A DNA stretch of 64,000 nucleotides from Bacilli bacterium (GCA_016297695.1 JAEDGC010000002.1:47937-111936); one strand, 5' to 3'; positions 16,751 to 27,086 are shown, counted from the stretch's first letter. Notes: generated by a model from the sequence alone, not told the origin. Program-made: numbers and translations.

Positions 16751-16972
16751 CTATTCTACTTTTCTAAAAAATTGTATTCCATAATTAGGCATTGGTGAAT
16801 AAACTTTTATTATTTCAACACCAAGAAATTTACTGCCACTATATAAATGTATATCATTTTCTTTCATTAATTCTTTAGCAAAATAATCTGACATAATACA
16901 GCAATTTGGACTTATACCACTATCTGTATAATATTCTATACGTTTCTCTCTAAATAGTTCTGTATAATTCAA
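16751..16972 (-). CDS. Hypothetical protein, 73 aa
   Basis: Not recognised. Compact protein with NYTELFREKRIEYYTDSGI and a beta-rich end LGVEIIKVYSPMPNYGIQFF. First gene of the unit that includes peptidase E and the SLOG protein; GGAAGTGATAAA upstream of the ATG. Confidence 0.65.
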   Translation of the reverse strand: MNYTELFREKRIEYYTDSGISPNCCIMSDYFAKELMKENDIHLYSGSKFLGVEIIKVYSPMPNYGIQFFRKVE

Positions 16973-17000
16973 TTTATCACTTCCTCATATCTTTACTTAT

Positions 17001-17029
17001 ATTATACCTAATGAGTTATAAAATGTCAA
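17001..17029 (-). promoter_or_regulatory. Promoter of the peptidase E / SLOG unit
   Basis: -35 TTGACA (17024-17029), spacer starting TTTTATAA, 17 bp, -10 TATAAT (17001-17006), then AAGTAAAG. Confidence 0.9.
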
Positions 17030-17030
17030 C

Positions 17031-17065
17031 AAAAAAAGGATAAGTTAAATAATTAACTTATCCTT
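17031..17065 (-). terminator. Terminator of the beta-CASP gene
   Basis: 13-bp perfect stem AAGGATAAGTTAA (17053-17065 with 17036-17048) followed by TTTTTTT on the minus strand, then directly by TTGACA of the next promoter. Confidence 0.9.
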
Positions 17066-17078
17066 AAATATATAAAAT

Positions 17079-18971
17079 TTATATTTTAAATGTATCGCAA
17101 CCTTTTTCTACAACAACAATTTTTGTAGTCTTCCCTATCTTTCTCAACTCCTCAGTTGCTTTCCTTTTTAATTCATGTTTAGAATCTTCATTACCATGAT
17201 GTATTAAAATTCTATCTCCTATTGATATTTGTTTGAAATAATTAATAATTTCATCTTGTTGAATATGACTACTAAATGTTCTAAAGGTTTTTATTTTACA
17301 TCTTCTTATACAATTAACTCCGTCTATCATTATTTCTCCATGTTTGCTATTTTGTATTTTATCAGCCAAAGTGCCTACACCACTATAACCTATAAAACAG
17401 ATTGTGTTATTTGCATTTGACATTATTTGACTTGCCCATGTTCTAACGTGACCAGCTTCCATAAATCCTGAGCTAGACAATATTATTCTCGGAATACCAT
17501 CGTTCTTAGTCGCATATTCTAATGTTTCCTTATAATTTGTTATAAATTTAAATCTATCAAATCCCATAACCTCATTCCAATATTCCCTATCTTCACCTTG
17601 CAATATTTCTCTGTATGCATTATTTATTTCTCCAGTTAATCTACTATCAATAATTATTTGAAAATTTTCTTTACTATCTTTTAAATGTTCATATAGCATA
17701 CACATCATGCATTGGCTACGAGAAAAACTAAAACTAGGTATTAGGCATTTTGTTTTATTTTTAATAGTATCATCTACTATATCCATTAATTCTTTACGTT
17801 CATCTATGCATTGTTGCTTAGTAAAACTTCTTGAATTACTACCATAAGTTGACTCACAAATCATAATGTCAGCCTTTCTAACTATTTCATTTTCTTTTAA
17901 AAACGGTTGGAATTCAAAATTTTTCTTACTTCCAAGGTCTCCAGTATACAAAATCTTAACTATATGATTACTAGGTTTTTTAATATATATTTCTATTTGA
18001 TATGCCTCTAGCACATGACTATTATTAACCAATCTTATGCTTACTTCTTCGCTTAACTTAACCATTTCATTAGAAGGAACTTCTTTTACTTTGTTTAAAA
18101 ATAAATATGTATCACTTTCAGTAAATAAAGGTTCTGCTTTTCTTCCACCTTTTTTAAGCTCTTTAATATTTCTATCATGAATAAAACTTCCATCAAGTAA
18201 TAATTTTTCAGCTAATACTTTCATGCCACTTGTCATAATTGCTTTACCATGAAATCCTCTGCTTATTCCAGCTGGTGATAAAAGTAAGTGGTCACCATGC
18301 ACATGGGAGTATAACATAAAATCGGCTCTTTCATAAGGTATATAATCAGCCATTCTTTTATTAGCATTATAATCTTCTACAACTGTTCCACCTTGATTTA
18401 TTCCATTTTCTATTAATATTAATCCTCTAGTACCATCTAATTTATCATATTCTATACTCCAACATGAACCTGTTACATCTATTGTGCTTGTACCCAAAGA
18501 AGTTATATCAATTTTTCCTTTTCTTCGTTTATCAACTTTTTTAGCCTTATATTTCTTTTCAATCACTCTTAAATTTTCTTTTTTACAATTTAAAAAATCT
18601 CCATCAATAAACTCTATTTTATTGTCTACATTTAATATATAATTAGCTAACGGTACGTTTCTACCTAATATATTTCCTATTATACAAGATTGCTTTTTAT
18701 CCCATCTAACATTTTTTATATTTTCTACTTCATCTAAATCTATTATAACTTTTTCAGATATTTCTTCTTGAAATAAATCGTCATATAAAATTATTTCTGC
18801 ATAATCATCATACAATATAATTTGATTTAAATCTTCTGCATCCCTTTGGTTATCGTCTAAAAAAACTCCGTAGCGTTTCAATTGTTGATAATGTTTTTCA
18901 CATAAGCTGTGTCCATTTCTTATACTTCTACCACATTGTTCACAATATTTTTTATTATCTCTATTTACCAT
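17079..18971 (-). CDS. Beta-CASP metallo-beta-lactamase ribonuclease with N-terminal zinc/HNH-like domain
   Basis: 630 aa. Residues 1-30 form a zinc ribbon (CEQCGRSIRNGHSLCEKH); residues 60-140 resemble an HNH_3-type domain ending DFLNCKKENLRVIEKK, but no complete HNH triad is evident. From about 155 a metallo-beta-lactamase domain carries HVHGDH and LYTGDLGS. The beta-CASP part has CESTYGSNSR, IPSFSFSRSQ, SSSGFMEAGHV, TFSSH and a final IHHGNEDSK. This is the plan of CPSF-73/RNase J-type RNA processing nucleases. Start ATG at 18969-18971 with GGAGGG six bases upstream. A phage copy may act in mRNA turnover or replace host RNA decay. Confidence 0.83.
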   Translation of the reverse strand: MVNRDNKKYCEQCGRSIRNGHSLCEKHYQQLKRYGVFLDDNQRDAEDLNQIILYDDYAEIILYDDLFQEEISEKVIIDLDEVENIKNVRWDKKQSCIIGNILGRNVPLANYILNVDNKIEFIDGDFLNCKKENLRVIEKKYKAKKVDKRRKGKIDITSLGTSTIDVTGSCWSIEYDKLDGTRGLILIENGINQGGTVVEDYNANKRMADYIPYERADFMLYSHVHGDHLLLSPAGISRGFHGKAIMTSGMKVLAEKLLLDGSFIHDRNIKELKKGGRKAEPLFTESDTYLFLNKVKEVPSNEMVKLSEEVSIRLVNNSHVLEAYQIEIYIKKPSNHIVKILYTGDLGSKKNFEFQPFLKENEIVRKADIMICESTYGSNSRSFTKQQCIDERKELMDIVDDTIKNKTKCLIPSFSFSRSQCMMCMLYEHLKDSKENFQIIIDSRLTGEINNAYREILQGEDREYWNEVMGFDRFKFITNYKETLEYATKNDGIPRIILSSSGFMEAGHVRTWASQIMSNANNTICFIGYSGVGTLADKIQNSKHGEIMIDGVNCIRRCKIKTFRTFSSHIQQDEIINYFKQISIGDRILIHHGNEDSKHELKRKATEELRKIGKTTKIVVVEKGCDTFKI

Positions 18972-19126
18972 AAAGAACCCTCCATCCATTCCCTAATACA
19001 ATTTATCATATTTTAATCTTTCCTTATATCTAATTTTGTAATAAATCTATTTATTACCATTTATAACACTCCTATCTCACATATATTATATAATACATTT
19101 TCATAAATACTTTACCCTTTGATTAT

Positions 19127-19155
19127 ATTATACCAGTTATTTTATTAAATGTAAA
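19127..19155 (-). promoter_or_regulatory. Promoter of the beta-CASP gene
   Basis: -35 TTTACA (19150-19155), spacer starting TTTAATAA, 17 bp, -10 TATAAT (19127-19132). The gene start is about 155 bases downstream, leaving a long leader that holds a 15-codon ORF but no other clear feature. Confidence 0.8.
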
Positions 19156-19177
19156 GGAGTAGAAATTAATCTACCCC
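19156..19177 (-). terminator. Terminator at the end of the DUF488-like gene
   Basis: GGGGTAGA pairs with TCTACTCC (one G-U), the first arm coding the last residues; TTTACATTT follows and also serves as the next -35. Confidence 0.6.
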
Positions 19178-19564
19178 TAATTCTGTGATGTTTGTATTAA
19201 AGTTTTCATTAAGATACTCTCTTAAGATATGTCTATGGCAAAAATCATCAGACTTTTCATAGCATAAGAATATAACCTCTGAGTCTGTTATACCTTCTAA
19301 ATCGTATATATCTTCTAATATTTGCTCTATATCTAATCCTTTTAATTTATCAAGGTACGCTTCAGTAAAATCTTCTTGAGATATATAATCATTCTTTAGA
19401 TTGAATACATTATTTCTAGACGGTGCTAATGTTTTATATTCTATATAGTACTCCTCACTGTTTAAAAACCATTTAGGTAGACTAGTCGATATTAAAATCG
19501 GCATAAATCTACTCTTTTCTTCCTTTGGTAAACGAGAAAATTTTGCATAATAGCTAGTCTTCAT
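19166..19564 (-). CDS. DUF488-like protein, 132 aa
   Basis: KTSYYAKFSRLPKEEKSRFMPILIS at the start and LCYEKSDDFCHRHILREYL near the C-terminus match the DUF488 family (conserved CYE..P..CHR motif). Biochemical role unknown. ATG at 19562-19564 has GGGAGGG upstream; a longer frame to 19600 does not. It overlaps the end of the dnaE second exon by eleven bases. Confidence 0.75.
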   Translation of the reverse strand: MKTSYYAKFSRLPKEEKSRFMPILISTSLPKWFLNSEEYYIEYKTLAPSRNNVFNLKNDYISQEDFTEAYLDKLKGLDIEQILEDIYDLEGITDSEVIFLCYEKSDDFCHRHILREYLNENFNTNITELGVD

Positions 19565-22500
19565 ATAATAATCCCTCCCTATATTCTTTCTCTTCTTCAT
19601 TTAATTTATCTATTTCTTCTTTATCAAGTAAATGGTATTCAGATAAATAAAGCCTCATTTCTCCAGTTGGAACATATTTCATTTTAGTTACCTTATTACC
19701 ATTTTTATCCTCCACTTCAACTTCTCTCCTTTCTTTCTTAGGCTTTTGAGTTATTTCAAATACATCTATTACATCTAATGCTTTAAATGGTTGTAAATTA
19801 TAATATCCTTCACCTATATTAACTTCTGCTATGTGACCACTAGCTATACTAAACAACCATGCTTTCTTTGTTTTAAACTTAGTTATAACATCTACTACGA
19901 TACAAGTAGTAGGATTATAGTCTTCAAAGTAATAATTACATTCGCCCATAGTATCAAAATTCATTCTGATTTTATATATTGATGGCATTTCTATATTAGG
20001 TATATCATTCATTAATTCATTACATAACTCCAAAGCCCTTTCCACTTTATATTGTTTATATTTATCTTCTTTACTTTTTTCTGTTGCATATTTTTCTATG
20101 ATTTCTTGAGGATATGGTAAATCGGCTTTGTTAAATGATACTTCGCCTTTTTTAGATTTTAACTTTTTACTCATTATGTTTTCATATAATTCTACTATAT
20201 CTAATAACTTTTGAGACTTACCAAACTCTTCAAAAAAATCTATGACAATTAATATACTAAGTTGTCTTGAATTAATACTTGTTTTATCATATACATCTAT
20301 AAGTAAATCCATAAAGTTGTTATATTGATTATCCTTTAGTTTATATAATTCTTCTGATACTTGAGCATTCATATATTTAATACTAGCCATACCTTTATAT
20401 ATAGAATTAGTTTCTTTATCCATAAAATATTCTGCTCTAGAATATCTAAATTTAGGTGGTTTAATTACCATATCATGTTTTTTAACATAATCTATTGCTT
20501 TATTAGTTTTTTCTGCATCATCTTTACATACATTTAATACTACTGTCATAAATTCAAGAGGATAATAATATCTTAAATAACCACATATATATCCTATATA
20601 AGAATATGGTAAACTATGATTTAATGAAAATAGATAAGAACTAGCATCTTCTATGACTTGTATAAAACTTTCTACTATATGTTCAGATTCTTCTTCTTCA
20701 ACTTCATATTTTTCTTTCATAGTTTTAATAAATCCACTTTTTATTTGTGGTATAAATTGTTCTGTACCAGTCTTTTTCACTTTGTTATCGTGGAGCTTTT
20801 TATCTATTAATAGTGTGTCAATTCACACATCCACTTCTATATCTTTCGATATAGGTCGGCATATATTTTCATCTTCAACGTTACTTGTTAAGATGGAGGA
20901 CACTCTTGGAGGGATTATTAGGGTTTCCTTCTAACCTTCACCCTCTATGCTCTACGGTGGTAGGTGGTATTCCTACTTACCTCGGTATTAGTTTATAAGG
21001 AGTATATTTTTTATTTTCTATCATTAAAGTATATATCAAATTTATCTTTTTTTCTTTTCAAATATATAGTAGCATTCTCATACATATAATTGTATAATTT
21101 ATTAATATCATCGTTATTAATATATCTTAAATTAAATACGTTGCTACCATATTTATTCATGTCTATTAAATTAATATTACTTGTATTTATTTGTTCTGAT
21201 AATGTTATATTTAAATCTTTTAAAAAGCTTTCTGTTCCACAAAATATTATTTTAAGTCTATGTTTATTTTGGTCTTCGGGTTTATATAGATAAACACATC
21301 CATCTCCATCAAAATATCCTCTTATAAAATGATTTAATAAATTATCAGGTATATTTTTTATACAATCAATTTTAAATGTTTTATTAGGAACTATACCATA
21401 TTTACTTAAATCTTGAGATATTTTATTTGATTTTATTTGCAATTGAGCATTATGTTTTTTACCATATTTATAATCTTTTACTTCTCTATCAGTTTCTATA
21501 TCTTTTGCAAATTCCTCTATTATATATCTATCATCATTTTTTAACTCAAATTTTAATGTATCTGATTTACCTTTATATTTTATAATACATCCATCTGCAA
21601 GTAAAAAACCAACCCAATATGCTTTATGTTCATTATCTATACATTCAAAATAATTTTCATTTACATTCACAGGTTTTTTATATCTACCTCTTGATATACC
21701 CATCTTTTTAACAATTCTTTGAATTGCTTCTTCGCTTTTATAAATATGTGAAAACTTTTTAAAAATTTCTTTACAAGTCATACCACTTTCATACATTTCT
21801 TTTATTTCATTCTTTTGTTCTTCTGTTATTCTTGATTTTATAAATATCTCTCCTTTTACTCCTTACTTAACCTTCACCGATTTTGCCCTCTAATAATATC
21901 AAGTATTTCTACTTAACACGCCAAAAATCTAGCAAAACCTCTACGCACGATATCTGCTTCACCCATTGTATAGCCACAGAATTGATTTAAGAAAGCTATT
22001 ATTTGCTCTTGATAAACTAAGTACCCAAGTGTTGGTGCTAATAAATCATTTAATGCTTTATGTCCATTATCTCTAAATATACCTTGTGCAAGTTCATCTC
22101 TATATGAAGCTCCAGCAGGTCTTATAGCACCATTACCACATGCCATTAAGTCAATATATCTAAAGTCTGGATATACTTCTTTTATTCTTTTTATTGTCTC
22201 GTCAGAAAATAAATCTTTAATATAATAACTTCCACTACCGTCCCATTGGAATATACCTAAAGTATCTTCTTTTATTGATTGCCAAACTGCTTCATCATTA
22301 TCATCTACATTTTGTGGAGTTAATCTTTCTATACCAGCTAATTTACAAGTTTCATTTATAATTTGAATATTATCTAATCCAAGTATATCAAGTTTTACAT
22401 AATTAAGACTATCTATCTCTTTCATGTTTAACATTGTAACTGGATTTTTACAAGTTGCTAAAGTTAATAATCCCATATTTTCATCTAAAGGTATAGGAGA

Positions 22501-23982
22501 TACGACCTGACCACATGGATGCGTTCCTATACTTACTACTGTTCCGTTTACTATATCAACATATTCAAATAATTCTTTATATTGTTCTCTATAACTTTCT
22601 ATATTATCATCGTTAATATTTTCACATATATCGTTTACTATTGATAAATCTATCTTTAACGCTCTAGCACAGTCTCTAATACTACCTTTCAAAGCTACTG
22701 TATTAAATGTTATTATATCAGCACAATATAATCCTTCTATAGAATACACATAATCCTTAATGGCTTCTCTTTGGTTAGGTTGCCAGTCAGTATCTATATC
22801 AGCTAGTGAAACTCTCTCAGTATTCATAAAACGTTCAAAGTTTAGTTTATGTAATACACTATCAACATCAGTAATACCAAGTAAATAACATATTAAACTA
22901 CCACTACAACTTCCTCTTGAATATCCTGGGTATATATCATGTTCTCTACCCCAAGTTTTAATATTTTCATCAAGTAACAAGAAGTCTACAGCTCCATTAT
23001 GTTTGTATGTTTCAAGTTCACTATATATTCTAGGTAAATATTCCGTTTCGTAATTAGGTAATTTATCTATACCAGTTCTAATAACTCCCTCATTTATCTT
23101 TTGTTTTAATACATCTTCTGAATTATCATATAGTTTAGGATATTTATATGATTTATCCATAGTAAATTCTTCTATCATATCTGCTATTCTATTAGTATTC
23201 TCCATTGCTTCTAGTATAACAAACATAGGTAAACTATTTTGTTGCTTATAACTTTCTATTAATTCATCATATGATTTAAATGTCAAATCCCATCCATCTT
23301 CATTGTCAAAACGTATATTTTTTGCTCTTTGTAATATATCTCTACCTTTAACATGTTTTTTATCTAAACAATGTGTATCTGTATTAGTTACTAATTTCAA
23401 TCCATATTCTTGAGATAACTTAAATAAATATTTATTATATTCTATTTGGTCTTTAACATTATGATGTTGTATTTCAAGAAAACATCTATCTTTATTTTTT
23501 ATAAAAAAATCAAGCATACGTTTTTTAACTTTATCATTGCCTTTATTAAATACCCCACCTAGACAAGCACTAGCAACTATAATATTATCGCTTGTCTTAA
23601 ATAAATCATCTATTAATATTCTAGGAGTATAATAAAAATGATTATCGTTTCTATTGTATGAATTACTTATAAGTTTATTAAGTTCTTTTACACCTTCCCA
23701 ATTCCTTGCATATAAACAGCAATGGTAATTATCTCTTATCTTAGTATCTATCGTTTCAGTTAAATATGCTTCAATACCATGTATATACTTTAATCCGTAT
23801 TTTTCACAACATTCTTTTTTCTTTAAGAAAGAGAGTATGTTCCCATGTTCTGTGATAGCTATAGCTTTCATTCCTAATTCACTAGCACGTTTAATATAAT
23901 CTTCGTATTTGGTAACACTATCTATATTAGTTGTACCATTAGATAGTTCTGTATGGCAATGCAATACTGTATAATTACTCAT
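19554..23982 (-). CDS. dnaE: DNA polymerase III alpha subunit (DnaE), split by an intron
   Basis: Exon 1 is 21931-23982 (684 codons) and exon 2 is 19554-20777 (407 aa); joined they give about 1091 aa, a normal DnaE. An N-terminal PHP domain (VLHCHTELSNGTTN, AITEHGN), catalytic LADIDTDW near residue 395 and fingers region GTHPCGQVV and GFTMGEADxxRR-like GYTMGEADIVRRGFA are present. The split falls inside that last motif: exon 1 ends RRGFA and exon 2 begins KKTGTEQF. The enzyme would be the phage replicative polymerase. Promoter at 24007; its own start has GGAAGTGGAATT upstream of ATG. Confidence 0.9.
20778..21930 (-). ncRNA. Group I intron in dnaE, carrying a LAGLIDADG endonuclease
   Basis: 1153 bases between two exons that join in frame (GCT|AAA, giving ..RRGFA-KKTG..). 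Exon 1 end GGTTTTGCT can pair with intron GGCAAAATC (21879-21887) over nine pairs. The last is the U-G wobble that marks group I 5' splice sites. The intron ends in G. A GNRA-loop hairpin TATATC-GAAA-GATATA (about 20841-20857) fits P9. Core P3/P7 pairings were not fully drawn, so class is uncertain. Confidence 0.8.
21011..21796 (-). CDS. LAGLIDADG homing endonuclease inside the dnaE intron
   Basis: 261 aa from the first ATG. Two motifs, YWVGFLLADGCI near residue 62 and FIRGYFDGDGCVYLY near residue 143, mark a two-motif monomeric LAGLIDADG enzyme that spreads the intron. An N-terminal helix-turn-helix-like part (MTCKEIFKKFSHIYKSEEAIQRI) precedes them. The frame stays open for about 17 codons upstream with a good AAGGAGAG site but no ATG, GTG or TTG there. 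Use of an ATA start or of the ATG at 21796 cannot be decided. Confidence 0.88.
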   Translation of the reverse strand: MYESGMTCKEIFKKFSHIYKSEEAIQRIVKKMGISRGRYKKPVNVNENYFECIDNEHKAYWVGFLLADGCIIKYKGKSDTLKFELKNDDRYIIEEFAKDIETDREVKDYKYGKKHNAQLQIKSNKISQDLSKYGIVPNKTFKIDCIKNIPDNLLNHFIRGYFDGDGCVYLYKPEDQNKHRLKIIFCGTESFLKDLNITLSEQINTSNINLIDMNKYGSNVFNLRYINNDDINKLYNYMYENATIYLKRKKDKFDIYFNDRK

Positions 23983-24006
23983 AATTCCACTTCCCTTCTT
24001 ATTTAT

Positions 24007-24035
24007 ATTATACCACTTATTTTATTAAATGTAAA
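24007..24035 (-). promoter_or_regulatory. Promoter for dnaE
   Basis: -35 TTTACA (24030-24035), spacer starting TTTAATAA, 17 bp, -10 TATAAT (24007-24012). Confidence 0.85.
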
Positions 24036-24039
24036 GTAA

Positions 24040-24069
24040 AATAGGATAGAGAAAAATCTCTATCCTATT
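24040..24069 (-). terminator. Terminator after the recJ-like unit
   Basis: 13-bp stem AATAGGATAGAGA (24057-24069 with 24040-24052), followed by TTTTAC on the minus strand. Confidence 0.85.
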
Positions 24070-24076
24070 ATTATTA

Positions 24077-24403
24077 TTAATCAGTTACTACTTTAAGTCC
24101 GTATTTGTCTGCGACTTCTTTATATTTTGTTTCTATAATCTTTATCATTTCGCTTTTTTCTCTTATACCTTGATATCTTAATAACTCCCAATATAATCCT
24201 CTTAAATCATTAAGTTCATCTATGTAGCTCATAAATTCTTCCTCTTCATTATTTGCATTATTATGAATACCAATTATCTTTCTCCCATACCCTTTAGGAT
24301 ATATTGTTGAGTGTAAATCAAATCCTACCATAGTATCCATAGTACTATATATTTCTGTATCTATTATATTTTCTCCACTCTGAGTTCTTAAATAAAATAT
24401 CAT
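24077..24403 (-). CDS. Hypothetical protein, 108 aa
   Basis: Not recognised. N-terminal half is beta-rich (MIFYLRTQSGENIIDTEI), C-terminal half a charged helix region ending KYGLKVVTD. Last gene of the RecJ-like unit, GGAGGGTTAT before the ATG. Confidence 0.7.
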   Translation of the reverse strand: MIFYLRTQSGENIIDTEIYSTMDTMVGFDLHSTIYPKGYGRKIIGIHNNANNEEEEFMSYIDELNDLRGLYWELLRYQGIREKSEMIKIIETKYKEVADKYGLKVVTD

Positions 24404-24412
24404 ATAACCCTC

Positions 24413-24868
24413 CTAATATAATAGTATTATGTTGTCTAAATCTTTACCGTTATGATGGGAAGTTAAAGGTAATAAATATCTATTTAAAGTTTCTTTAGAT
24501 ACATTTAATAAATCGTCTTCATAAACTAGAATAACTTGGTCTGCTCTCATTCCTCTAACTGAAGTATCTAATCCATAGTCACTTTTTATTATTATCATAA
24601 TTTTCTCTTGATTACCTATTAAGCAATCCATAATGATTTCAGTATTACTTTTTCTTATGTTCATAATATCCATATTCATCATATAACTAACTATTGTTTT
24701 ATGCATTGTATCATAAGTTTTATCTAAGTCCGAAGTAATAAACATTAGTGTACCATAATTCTTTTCTCTAAACACCCAATAATTATCTATTAATTCTTGA
24801 AATATTCTATATCGTCTATTTCTCATATGTATTACACTATCACAATATTGAAACAACTCTCTATTCAT
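24413..24868 (-). CDS. Hypothetical protein, 151 aa
   Basis: Not firmly recognised. The segment RGMRADQVILVYEDDLLNVS near residue 110 resembles the Walker B region of P-loop packaging or helicase ATPases, but no Walker A is present. It could be a degenerate ATPase-fold partner. Co-transcribed with the RecJ-like gene. Confidence 0.65.
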   Translation of the reverse strand: MNRELFQYCDSVIHMRNRRYRIFQELIDNYWVFREKNYGTLMFITSDLDKTYDTMHKTIVSYMMNMDIMNIRKSNTEIIMDCLIGNQEKIMIIIKSDYGLDTSVRGMRADQVILVYEDDLLNVSKETLNRYLLPLTSHHNGKDLDNIILLY

Positions 24869-24872
24869 ATTA

Positions 24873-25253
24873 TTACTTTACACTTCCTTCTAACTCTATA
24901 AAATCAACTGATTCGCTATACCATCCATTAGACGTTCCATACCAACGTATGGTAACGTATCCTTTAACCGTAGCAAACTTATAAAAAGTCCAAGTATAAC
25001 TATCATCCCATTTATCTAATTTACCCATATCGTAATTACTAACTTCTTCAGCCATAACTATAGGTGAACCAATAAGATTTTCAATATCTCCACATATATC
25101 TTCTATATATACTTGTTCACAACAACATTGGTCATGAAACATTTTATACTTTGTTCCATCATCAACAGTAAAAATTATTTTATTATTTTTTACTTTTATG
25201 TCTTTTAAAGTTTTTCCTTCTAATACATTTACATTTAATTCTTTCCACCACAT
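24873..25253 (-). CDS. Hypothetical protein, 126 aa
   Basis: Not recognised. Beta-rich, with KIIFTVDDGTKYKMFHDQCCCEQVYIEDI including three adjacent cysteines, and a C-terminal TIRWYGTSNGWYSESVDF. The Gly/Tyr/Trp-rich end is typical of small beta-barrel proteins. Between the RecJ-like gene and the 151-aa gene. Confidence 0.7.
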   Translation of the reverse strand: MWWKELNVNVLEGKTLKDIKVKNNKIIFTVDDGTKYKMFHDQCCCEQVYIEDICGDIENLIGSPIVMAEEVSNYDMGKLDKWDDSYTWTFYKFATVKGYVTIRWYGTSNGWYSESVDFIELEGSVK

Positions 25254-25275
25254 CTATATAATCCCTCCTATATTA

Positions 25276-27075
25276 TTAGAACGGTATATTCTTATTTTTT
25301 TTCTTATCATCTTTTTTCTTTACATGAGTTTTAGCTGATTTAAGTAAGAAACAAGGTTGTTTTTTAAAATCATCATATCCTATCTCAACTACCATTTCAT
25401 CTATAACTATATCGGGTCTACCGAATATATTCTTTGTTTCTTCTTCGCATAAAAATTCACTCTTAAATACTCCCGAACAATATTCTTTTTTAAACTGTAT
25501 GCCATCTAATTCAAAAGCCAATAATGTTGGATAAGGATTTCTTATGTCTTTTAAATTTATTTCCTTATCTTTTATAAGGAATTGTGGTTTAGGACAGAAT
25601 GAATTAAATAACATGCTTAAGTCTAATACATCATTCATTTGTTTAAATGATACTTCCTTTAAATCTAATACTGTATCTATATCTATCGCTGGTTCTTTTA
25701 ATTCGACATCTTCCATAACTTTATTAATTCGTTTGATTAATCTAGGTATATCTTTCTTTTGAACTTCTACTCCAGCTGAATTATCATGACCAATTACCTT
25801 AATTATTTCTGTAGCTTCTAATAATTTCTTAAATGATTCAGTTCCATATCCTCTCATACTACCTGTATATTTATCTTGTTTAGAACTATAAGATAATAAT
25901 ACAACTGGTTTTTTATAAATATCAACAAGGTTAGTTGCTATTAATCCAGTTATTCTTTTGTCTACCATTTTCATATCTTTATCTATAACTACTATAACTT
26001 TATTTTCATCTATATTATTATCATCTATATATTGTTTACAAAGTTTTACACAGTCTTTCTTTTTCTTATCTTGAGATTGTTTAATTGACTTAGATTTTCT
26101 AACCATATGTTGTTGCAATGTTTCTATTTGTTCTGTTGGGTTAGGATTATTTTTTGATTTTCTAGGTTTATAAATAAACTCTTCTTGTTCACCTATTAAT
26201 GCTCTAAATAAATTAACTTTATCTTCCACTTTTCCAAATCTTATAACTCCGTTTATATAGTTAGCTAAATTAAAAGATATATCCATAGGAGTAGGATTTT
26301 CTATACCAGCATCTTCTAAAAACGCTTTGAAAAATGGGTTAGTTACATTATCTAAACCTTTATTAATCAATGCTCTTAATTCTAAGTCATTGTTTATATT
26401 CATCATATCAGCTATGTTTCCTATAGCAACAATATCATGATGTACCCATTCTTTTTGAAGTAGTGCTGTTAAAAATTTCCAACAAACTCCAACTCCACTA
26501 AAATCTTTACAATATTCTCCTAATTGATTATTAACTAGTACAAATATCAATTCTCCAATTTGATTCTTATATATTTCCTTCATATTAGTATCTTTTTCTT
26601 TAATATGATGGTCTAATATTAATATTCTTTTATTTAAATTCATTAATTCTTTAAGTTGCTTTTCATCATTAGTACCAGCATCAGCTATAATTAAAAACTC
26701 TACGTCTGATTTCTTTATTTGTTTAAATAACTTTTCATCTCCAAGTCCATGCATTTTACCTTCATGATGAAAGATTTGTATTTTATCTAATGGATAATTA
26801 CTTTCTTTTAGAAATAAATATAATAACGCTGAACTTGTATGACCGTCCACATCTGCATCTACAACAAATCCTATCTTAGCTTCCTTATCATATTCTTGCA
26901 TAAATAATTGAACTGCTTCACCCATATTTTCAAGTTTATAAGGGCTTTCTGTAACTGAACCTAAATTATTATTTAATAATTTTACTACATCTTTTTCTGT
27001 TAAGTTTCGGTTACTAAGGACTATGTCTCTCATAGTCCTACCGAATGAATTTTCTACTTTAATATTATATTTCAT
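25276..27075 (-). CDS. recJ: RecJ-like single-strand exonuclease (DHH family)
   Basis: 599 aa. DHH-family motifs in order: VVDADVDGHTSSALLY (motif I, near 88), IIADAGTND (motif II), ILDHHIKEKDT (motif III, DHH), AIGNIADMM (motif IV). A C-terminal DHHA1-like part contains RGYGTESFKKLLE and GHDNSAGVEV. RecJ removes 5' ends of single-stranded DNA in recombination and repair. Lysine-rich C-terminus KKDDKKKNKNIPF, whose last residues resemble SSB-type tips. Next to SH3-like small genes and downstream of the primase unit. Confidence 0.87.
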   Translation of the reverse strand: MKYNIKVENSFGRTMRDIVLSNRNLTEKDVVKLLNNNLGSVTESPYKLENMGEAVQLFMQEYDKEAKIGFVVDADVDGHTSSALLYLFLKESNYPLDKIQIFHHEGKMHGLGDEKLFKQIKKSDVEFLIIADAGTNDEKQLKELMNLNKRILILDHHIKEKDTNMKEIYKNQIGELIFVLVNNQLGEYCKDFSGVGVCWKFLTALLQKEWVHHDIVAIGNIADMMNINNDLELRALINKGLDNVTNPFFKAFLEDAGIENPTPMDISFNLANYINGVIRFGKVEDKVNLFRALIGEQEEFIYKPRKSKNNPNPTEQIETLQQHMVRKSKSIKQSQDKKKKDCVKLCKQYIDDNNIDENKVIVVIDKDMKMVDKRITGLIATNLVDIYKKPVVLLSYSSKQDKYTGSMRGYGTESFKKLLEATEIIKVIGHDNSAGVEVQKKDIPRLIKRINKVMEDVELKEPAIDIDTVLDLKEVSFKQMNDVLDLSMLFNSFCPKPQFLIKDKEINLKDIRNPYPTLLAFELDGIQFKKEYCSGVFKSEFLCEEETKNIFGRPDIVIDEMVVEIGYDDFKKQPCFLLKSAKTHVKKKDDKKKNKNIPF

Positions 27076-27086
27076 CCTATCTCTCC

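Noticed and set aside
19013..19060. 15-codon ORF MVINRFITKLDIRKD with a GGAGTG site in the leader of the beta-CASP gene
   Set aside because: Too short to separate from chance; no repeat or regulatory structure connects it to the gene.
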